Part shown: positions 44,984-49,834 of the stretch, piece by piece
Position numbering within the stretch: the first letter of the stretch is position 1
Layout: the number at the start of each line of letters is the position of its first letter
Source: Thermoanaerobaculia bacterium
GTDB lineage: Bacteria; Acidobacteriota; Thermoanaerobaculia; Multivoradales; J023
NCBI GenBank assembly: GCA_028066595.1
Contig: JALCBJ010000004.1
Coordinates: forward strand, 1 to 49,834
Length of the DNA stretch: 49,834 nt
Direction of reading: 5' to 3'
The notes under the pieces: generated by a model
What the model saw: the letters and a program-made list of their open reading frames with translations, nothing else
What the model was told of the DNA's origin: nothing
Databases searched by the model: none
Position numbers and translations under genes: made by a program

Positions 44984-47383
44984 ATGACTGACCGACAGAG
45001 CCCAGAGAGTCGCTCGACCGGATCGATTCCGGTGGAGAGCTTCGCCACCGAGGTGGACGGCGACGGCTGGAGTGGTGAATTCGTGTCGGCGTACCGACCG
45101 GCGGACCTGAACGCCGCTTTGGATCGACTGATGGACCCCGGCGCGGCCACCCAAACCGTTCATTGGGGACGCAACTATCTGTACCGCACCTCCATGGAGA
45201 CCGATGGAGGCGACCGCCTCGACGTGGTGGTCAAACAATTCCGGAACCTCGGGTTGCGCAAGAGGCTCGACCGCAAGCTCAGAGGCTCCAAGGCTTGGCG
45301 TAGTTGGAAGATGTCGCGGCTCTTCGCCGAGCGTGGCATCCCGACAGCTGACCCGGTGTTCTGGATCGAATCGAGTCGACCTGAAGGACCGTCTTTCTTC
45401 GTGTGCCGTCACCTGCCGGGGCGGATGGAAGCGAGGCTGCTCTTCCGCGCCGCCAACACTGCGCCCGGCGAAGAAGGATCCCTGGATCATTCCTTCCCGA
45501 GTTTCGACTTCGGGAAGTTCCTCGAAGCCGTGGCTTCAGCACTGCGGCGAATGCACGAAGCCGGTCTGTTCCATCGCGACCTGTCGATCGGCAACGTATT
45601 ACTCCCCCGCACGGCGGTGCAGAATGACGCAGAGCGGCTCGACGCGGTCGATCTCGACATCATCGATCTAAACCGCGCGCGTGATTGTCGCGGCCTCGCG
45701 GCTGACGGCAACGGACGCCCAGGTCTATGGCGGCGCAGCCGCGACCTGTGCCGCCTGACGATCTTCCGGCCTGCACACCGCCAGATCTTCCTCGACGCGT
45801 ACTGGCGAGCGGAGGGCGGAGCGACTCCTCTCCGGCGTCTTACTTACTATCTATGCCACTGGGGCTTCTACCGCAAGATCAACCTGAAGAAACGGGTCCG
45901 GGCGCCGTTTCGGCGGATCGGCGTCTGGCTCAAACCGAGGCGTGCCCACGTGCACATTCCGGATGCGCCTCGGGGAGCGAGCGCACGCGACAAGATCGTC
46001 TGGGACCATCTTTCCGATCAGCCTCACCAGCACGCTGCGCGCTGGGAGAAGCTGAAGGTCCGCCTCGCCGATCTTCCCGCGCACCTGCGCGGATACGCCG
46101 CGCTGGCCGGCGCCATTCCACGCATCGCGACACGCTACCGCCGACTGCAGAAGGAGCTGTATCGCAGACCCGTGCCCTGGCAAGGCGCGGGAGTCTGCCT
46201 ACGACCCTACCCTGCCGATCCTGACCTACAGCTCCGACTGCTGGAGGACCTCGGGCTCCGGCACGTGCTTCTGCGGCTCCATCCGTGGCAAGAGAACCAC
46301 GACGCGGAGGAAGATCTGGCTCGCACACTTCACGATCGGGGCTACGAGCTCACGTTCGCCTTGCCACAGAACCGCGACCTCGTACGCCATCCGGCCCTCT
46401 GGCGTCGCCGCGTCGAAGAACTGGCGAGGCGCTTCGTTCCATACGGACGACATTTTCAGGTGGGTCAGGCCATCAACCGCTCCAAATGGGGTGTGTGGGT
46501 GGTGAACGAATACCTACAGCTGGCTCGCGATGCGGCGGAGATCCTTCGCCGCGTCGGAACCGAACAGGGAACCTCGGTAGAGGTATTGGGGCCGGCGGTC
46601 ATCGATTTCGAGGTGTACTCCACCGCTTCGGTCCTGAATCTACGGGGCTGCCCACGATTCGACGCGGTGGCGAGCTTGCTGTACGTCGACCGGCGGGGCG
46701 CGCCAGAGAACCGCCAGCTGGGCTTCGACTCGGTAGACAAGGTCCTTTTGGTACAAGCCATTGCCGAGACCGCGAGATCCTCGGAGGGCCGCTCCTGGAT
46801 CACCGAGGTCAACTGGCCCCTGTGGGAAGGTCCCCATTCGCCAGCTGGCAAATCAGTGTCCGTGAGCGAGCTACGTCAAGCCGACTATCTCGCGCGCTTT
46901 TATTTGCTCGCTTTGACGACCGGTCGCTGCGAGCGGGTGTTTTGGTGGCAGCTCGTCGCCCGCGGCTACGGTCTGACCACTCGAATCGACCCCGAAGATC
47001 CCGAGTCGGGTCTTCGTCTCCGCCCGAGCTTTCACGCGCTGCGCACCTTGGAGGAGCAGCTGCGGGATCGCACGTTCCTCCGGCCGATCCATATCGTTTC
47101 CGGGAACGATCGCTCGGGATCTAGAGATGTATATCTCTTTCTGTTCAGTGCGCCGAGGGAGGAATCTCTCCCAGACTCGAACGAGCTCTCGGCGGCCGGC
47201 GAAGAATCGATGCGACCCGGCCGGCTCGTGGTCGGATGGTGCTTGGATGGCTCGCGACAGGTTCCGTGGCCCATACCTCCGCGCAGGATCGTGCAGCAAG
47301 ACGGTTCTGCCACGGCTACAGACCCCGATCCGTGGCCCGAGCAGATCGAAGTGGGCGAATCGGTCCGCTATTTTCACCTTTAG
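44984..47383 (+). CDS. WaaP/Kdo-kinase-like domain fused to glycoside-hydrolase-like barrel
   Basis: A 799-residue two-domain protein. Residues 60-320 form a lipopolysaccharide-kinase-like (WaaP/KdkA/InaA) domain: K84 in VVVKQF, RGSKAWRSWKMSRLFAERGIPTADP, HRDLSIGNVLL (197-207) with catalytic D199, and D228 in LDIIDLNRA. These kinases phosphorylate sugars of the LPS core. Residues 400-799 look like a clan GH-A TIM barrel: GVCLRPYP, HVLLRLHPW, HFQVGQAINRSKWG (490-503) and WITEVNWPLW with E608 as likely nucleophile. Where such enzymes have the acid/base Glu (x-N-E-P-N), this one has Q495-A496-I497-N498, so hydrolysis is doubtful. No signal peptide is seen. The start ATG 44984 has no clear Shine-Dalgarno. 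Confidence 0.72.
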   Translation: MTDRQSPESRSTGSIPVESFATEVDGDGWSGEFVSAYRPADLNAALDRLMDPGAATQTVHWGRNYLYRTSMETDGGDRLDVVVKQFRNLGLRKRLDRKLRGSKAWRSWKMSRLFAERGIPTADPVFWIESSRPEGPSFFVCRHLPGRMEARLLFRAANTAPGEEGSLDHSFPSFDFGKFLEAVASALRRMHEAGLFHRDLSIGNVLLPRTAVQNDAERLDAVDLDIIDLNRARDCRGLAADGNGRPGLWRRSRDLCRLTIFRPAHRQIFLDAYWRAEGGATPLRRLTYYLCHWGFYRKINLKKRVRAPFRRIGVWLKPRRAHVHIPDAPRGASARDKIVWDHLSDQPHQHAARWEKLKVRLADLPAHLRGYAALAGAIPRIATRYRRLQKELYRRPVPWQGAGVCLRPYPADPDLQLRLLEDLGLRHVLLRLHPWQENHDAEEDLARTLHDRGYELTFALPQNRDLVRHPALWRRRVEELARRFVPYGRHFQVGQAINRSKWGVWVVNEYLQLARDAAEILRRVGTEQGTSVEVLGPAVIDFEVYSTASVLNLRGCPRFDAVASLLYVDRRGAPENRQLGFDSVDKVLLVQAIAETARSSEGRSWITEVNWPLWEGPHSPAGKSVSVSELRQADYLARFYLLALTTGRCERVFWWQLVARGYGLTTRIDPEDPESGLRLRPSFHALRTLEEQLRDRTFLRPIHIVSGNDRSGSRDVYLFLFSAPREESLPDSNELSAAGEESMRPGRLVVGWCLDGSRQVPWPIPPRRIVQQDGSATATDPDPWPEQIEVGESVRYFHL

Positions 47384-47387
47384 GGGT

Positions 47388-47455
47388 CAAATTCGCCGGC
47401 TCACGTCGAATTCAGGCGAAAACGTACAAAATTCGACCTTCCGACCATCCATTCG
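47388..47455. promoter_or_regulatory. AT-rich ATTCG repeats upstream of the AraC-TPR gene
   Basis: ATTCG occurs at 47391, 47431 and 47451 (spacing 40 and 20 bases, near whole helical turns), with an inverse copy in GTCGAATTC at about 47405-47413. The first two share the longer CAAATTCG/CAAAATTCG. This could be an autoregulatory site for the downstream AraC-type protein. TTCGCC (47392-47397) and GGCGAA (47415-47420) could also pair as a weak hairpin. Confidence 0.3.
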
Positions 47456-47557
47456 GTAGGTTTGAACCATCGCGTTGGTGATCGGGCTCGAAAACACACG
47501 AGATCGGTCTCAAGCGGGCGAGAAATTCCCATTAACTAGCAGGAGAGATCAACGAAG

Positions 47558-49381
47558 ATGCTAGCTGGACACAACCACCGCATCCTCGAAGCGGCCGCCG
47601 ATGAGTCCATCGAGCGGATCCGCCAGGACCATGGAAGAGCCCCCCAACGCTTGAAGCCCTTGCTTGCCTATATCGAAGAGCACCTCTTCGATCCAAGCCT
47701 CGACGTCAATCAACTGAAACGCAACTGCGGTGTCCGAGACAATTCGGTACCGATTCAGTTCCACTCGGCAGTAGGTCGCCCACCCCACGGGTACATCGAA
47801 GACCGTCGGATGGAGACGGCTTGCAAGATGTTGTCGGATTCGAATCTCAAGATCTGGCAGATCTCGGAGCTCCTCGGCTACTCCAGTATCCAGGTGTTCA
47901 GCCGTGCCTTCTCCCGGTGGTCGGGTCAGCGCCCCACCGCGTACCGGAAGAAAGCACGTAAGCGCAAGGAAGAGACCGGAGTCGTCACCGAAGAACCGAT
48001 GCTCGAGGAGAGCCTCTTCGCCAAGACCGAAACGCTGCGCAAGGCGCTGGCGGGCGAGCTGTCCCTCGACGAGGCCAGTCGCCTGATCCGCCGCCTGCGG
48101 CAGATGTATCCGGAACCCGATTCCGAAGAAGGACCGTCGATGGTGTCCGGGTACGCGCCGATCATCCCACCGCTGGAGCAGAGCATCGCACCGCCGCCCC
48201 AGCCTCGGAATCAGGCGCCGCGCGCGGAAAGCCAGTCCACCGGAGCCGACCTCTGGGAGACCAAGACCCGCATCGAGGTGCTGGTGGGCGGAGACGAAAT
48301 CGACGACAAAGACTCCGAGCAGATCTGGGCCGAGCTACAACGCCACAGTTGGGCCGAGCAAAGCATGCTGGTGCGCGATCTACGTCTCACTTCGCCTGCT
48401 TTGTTCCACCTCCTGCGGACGCGAAGCCGCCTCCTGGGTCGCGAGGATCCCCGGCGTGGCGTCCAGGTCGCCGACTTGGCGCTCAAGACACTCGACGTGC
48501 TCGACACCACCGGCATGACCGACGCCCAGATGGCCAATCTCAAGGCCCAAAGTTGGGCCTGGCTCGCCAGCGCTCGCTGCCTTGCGGGTGATCTGCGAGG
48601 CGCAGAGCAAGGGTTCTCCAACGCCGAGCGTTTCCTGCAGATGGGAGGACACGACGACGTGATCCTAGGCGACATCGCCCTGTTCAAGGCTTCACTCCGT
48701 CGCGATCAGCGCCATTTCGAAGAGGCATGGGGTCTGCTGGACGACGCTGCCGAGCACTATCGCCGAGCCGAGCGCCCGGACCTCATCGGCACCGTCCTGA
48801 TCGCCAAGGCGACCGTGAAATACGAAGAGGGCGACGCCTCCGAGGCCATTCCACATCTGGAGGAAGCGCGCGACCTGACCGACGACGACACGGACGGATT
48901 CATCCGCCTGTCGCTCTACCACAACCTGGTCACTGCGTACGCCGAGACCGGACGGTACAGTCAGGCGTTGGAGCTGCTGCCCCGCACGCGCCAACTGTCC
49001 GCGCAATACGGACGCGGCTATCACCGCATCCGCCTGCGCTGGCTCGAGGGGATCATTCTCCGCGGCCGCGGTCAGTTCGAGCAGGCTGAGCAAGCGTTGA
49101 TCGAGGCACGCGAAGCCTTCACCACGATCGACGACATGATCTCGGCAGCTCTGGTCTGCCTGGACATCGCGGCACTCTACCTGCGACAGAACCGGTACGA
49201 CGACGTGGAACGACTATCTACGTCGATGGTGCCGCTGTTCAGTGCGGTTCAGCAACACCGCGACGCATACGTCGCCCTACAGCTGTTCTACCGCGCGGCT
49301 CAGGAACGCAATGTGACCAGCGTCATCATGGACAAGGCGCGGCGCGCACTCCAACAGACGCAACGTCGCAGCTTGAGCTGA
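47558..49381 (+). CDS. AraC-type HTH regulator with TPR repeats
   Basis: A 607-residue cytoplasmic protein. Residues about 30-135 form an AraC/XylS-type double HTH (LLAYIEEHLFDPSLDVNQLKRNCGVRDNSVPIQFHSAVG..METACKMLSDSNLKIWQISELLGYSSIQVFSRAFSRWSGQRPTAYRKKA). A linker with acidic and Pro-rich stretches (135-240) follows, then TPR-like helical repeats to the end (for example GDLRGAEQGFSNAERFL, GDASEAIPHLEEARDL, TGRYSQALELLPRTRQL, GQFEQAEQALIEAREAF). The HTH is at the N terminus, the reverse of AraC itself, and TPRs replace the sugar-binding domain, so it may sense a protein or peptide. AGGAG lies about 12 bases before ATG 47558. Targets are unknown. Confidence 0.85.
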   Translation: MLAGHNHRILEAAADESIERIRQDHGRAPQRLKPLLAYIEEHLFDPSLDVNQLKRNCGVRDNSVPIQFHSAVGRPPHGYIEDRRMETACKMLSDSNLKIWQISELLGYSSIQVFSRAFSRWSGQRPTAYRKKARKRKEETGVVTEEPMLEESLFAKTETLRKALAGELSLDEASRLIRRLRQMYPEPDSEEGPSMVSGYAPIIPPLEQSIAPPPQPRNQAPRAESQSTGADLWETKTRIEVLVGGDEIDDKDSEQIWAELQRHSWAEQSMLVRDLRLTSPALFHLLRTRSRLLGREDPRRGVQVADLALKTLDVLDTTGMTDAQMANLKAQSWAWLASARCLAGDLRGAEQGFSNAERFLQMGGHDDVILGDIALFKASLRRDQRHFEEAWGLLDDAAEHYRRAERPDLIGTVLIAKATVKYEEGDASEAIPHLEEARDLTDDDTDGFIRLSLYHNLVTAYAETGRYSQALELLPRTRQLSAQYGRGYHRIRLRWLEGIILRGRGQFEQAEQALIEAREAFTTIDDMISAALVCLDIAALYLRQNRYDDVERLSTSMVPLFSAVQQHRDAYVALQLFYRAAQERNVTSVIMDKARRALQQTQRRSLS

Positions 49382-49482
49382 TCGCACAGCACGTGTTTGG
49401 GTTGAGCAGGAGCGCGTGGCGAGGCGAGGGAGTGGAGCCCCTCGTCTCGTCACGCGCCCTCACCATCCACGAGGTCGGCCGC

Positions 49483-49581
49483 TCAGATCTTGCGTCGCGG
49501 CGAGCCGATCGGGTCGATCATCAGACTGACTTCCGGGGGTCGCCCCTCCGTAGGACCGAAGCCAGTAGTTCCTCGCATCAT
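49483..49581 (-). CDS. Putative 32-residue peptide
   Basis: A short frame that begins MMRGTTGFGPTEGRPPEVSL and ends IGSPRRKI. It is too small for ordinary gene calling, yet AAAGGAG lies six bases before the first ATG, one of the strongest ribosome-binding sites in the window. It has no signal peptide or membrane segment, no cysteine, and is rich in Gly and Pro with a basic tail. It faces the AraC-TPR gene convergently. It could be a modified-peptide precursor, a regulatory peptide or a leader; no maturation enzyme is adjacent within the window. I do not recognise a family. Confidence 0.45.
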   Translation of the reverse strand: MMRGTTGFGPTEGRPPEVSLMIDPIGSPRRKI

Positions 49582-49677
49582 TCCTCACTCCTTTCGCCCG
49601 GCATGTCCGGGAAGAAACATAAGAGCCGCCGGATGACCCGGTAGCTGATGAAAGCACCTTCAAGTGTGGCAGATCGA

Positions 49678-49698
49678 GTGGAACATGACACGTTCCAC
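49678..49698. promoter_or_regulatory. 21-bp dyad, possible operator
   Basis: GTGGAACATG (49678-49687) and CACGTTCCAC (49689-49698) are inverted arms matching at nine of ten positions around a central A. It lies about 100 bases upstream of the 32-codon ORF. It looks like a binding site for a dimeric regulator; the protein is unknown. Confidence 0.45.
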
Positions 49699-49748
49699 CT
49701 AAGAGCCCGGGCAAGATTGCCAGACATTGGGCGGCCCACTTGCACCAC

Positions 49749-49783
49749 AACGACCCGTGCGGAACGTCACGGGTCGTTTGTTT
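49749..49783 (+). terminator. Strong Rho-independent terminator
   Basis: ACGACCCGTG (49750-49759) pairs perfectly with CACGGGTCGT (49768-49777), with one more A-T pair at the base, an eight-base loop and TTTGTTT after it. On the plus strand it would end a transcript with no obvious gene directly upstream; the nearest is the AraC-TPR gene, about 370 bases away. Confidence 0.8.
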
Positions 49784-49834
49784 CAGGCGATACGCACCAA
49801 AACCGACCGGTCAGTAGCCCGCGAGGGGTCTGAA

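Larger units (their letters stand above)
49382..49834. other. Non-coding end region with small ORF, dyad and terminator
   Basis: About 450 bases after the AraC-TPR gene hold no long gene. They contain the small minus-strand ORF, a 21-bp dyad, a terminator (each listed separately), a direct repeat TAAGAGCC at 49620 and 49700, exactly 80 bases apart, a small hairpin CCCGG/CCGGG (49597-49611), and the near-palindrome ACCGACCGGTCAGT at 49802-49815, which resembles TetR-family operators. Confidence 0.5.

Noticed and set aside
49578..49727. A 49-codon minus-strand frame ending in ATGA overlap with the 32-codon ORF
   Set aside because: The overlap is suggestive of coupling, but the ATG at 49727 lacks a ribosome-binding site and the frame runs through the 21-bp dyad; support is too weak to annotate.

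Overview
The window is a GC-rich bacterial chromosome segment. It carries about 37 protein genes plus one small-peptide candidate, packed densely on both strands. I see no rRNA, tRNA, CRISPR array, insertion sequence or phage gene. Lipopolysaccharide-type kinase and glycosyltransferase genes point to a Gram-negative envelope. The mix of a REC-Ser/Thr-kinase fusion, an AraC-type HTH joined to TPR repeats, a SWIM-SNF2 helicase and large TPR membrane proteins fits Acidobacteriota, perhaps a Thermoanaerobaculia-like lineage. That placement is inference from gene content; no marker was aligned.

Layout. 1-3532 (minus): start of tuf, then fusA, rpsG and rpsL, read from a TTGACG-17-TACACT promoter at 3504-3532. 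3733-9260 (plus): five genes overlapping by 1-4 bases (polyprenyl-phosphate-type glycosyltransferase, double methyltransferase, multispanning membrane protein, degenerate cyclic-nucleotide-binding protein, periplasmic phosphoesterase), followed by a structured terminator region. 9451-9915 (minus): CBS-pair protein. 10083-14311 (plus): alkyl-DHAP-synthase-like flavoprotein, GlpD-type dehydrogenase and lipid kinase, a likely ether-lipid or glycerolipid module. 14343-17134: promoter, SAM-I riboswitch, metB and a methionine-linked aspartate kinase; then moaA. 18195-22464: a phosphorelay set (free HPt protein, hybrid histidine kinase ending in HPt, REC-Ser/Thr kinase). 22534-23421 (minus): RibD-C/DHFR-fold reductase. 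23663-27238 (plus): acetolactate-synthase-like ThDP enzyme with an unusual N-terminal extension, a TetR regulator and an HExxH membrane protein. 27282-31007 (minus): SNF2 helicase and cupin. 31440-38975 (plus): aconitase, then queE between two paralogous YfhO-like membrane proteins. 38970-43095 (minus): a second glycosyltransferase / methyltransferase / membrane-protein cassette. 43185-44825: RNase G. 44984-47383: a WaaP/Kdo-kinase-like domain fused to a glycoside-hydrolase-like barrel. 47558-49381: AraC-HTH/TPR regulator. The last 450 bases hold a 32-codon ORF with a strong ribosome-binding site, a 21-bp dyad and a strong terminator.

Themes. Much of the window serves the cell envelope: two glycosyltransferase cassettes of the same layout, two YfhO-like proteins, the lipid module and the kinase-hydrolase fusion. 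The rest is translation, methionine and cofactor synthesis, central carbon metabolism and signalling. The most unusual items are the kinase-hydrolase fusion, whose barrel seems to lack its acid/base Glu; the small-peptide locus next to the AraC-TPR regulator; the SAM riboswitch with a visible Shine-Dalgarno-sequestering hairpin; and the YfhO-queE-YfhO arrangement.
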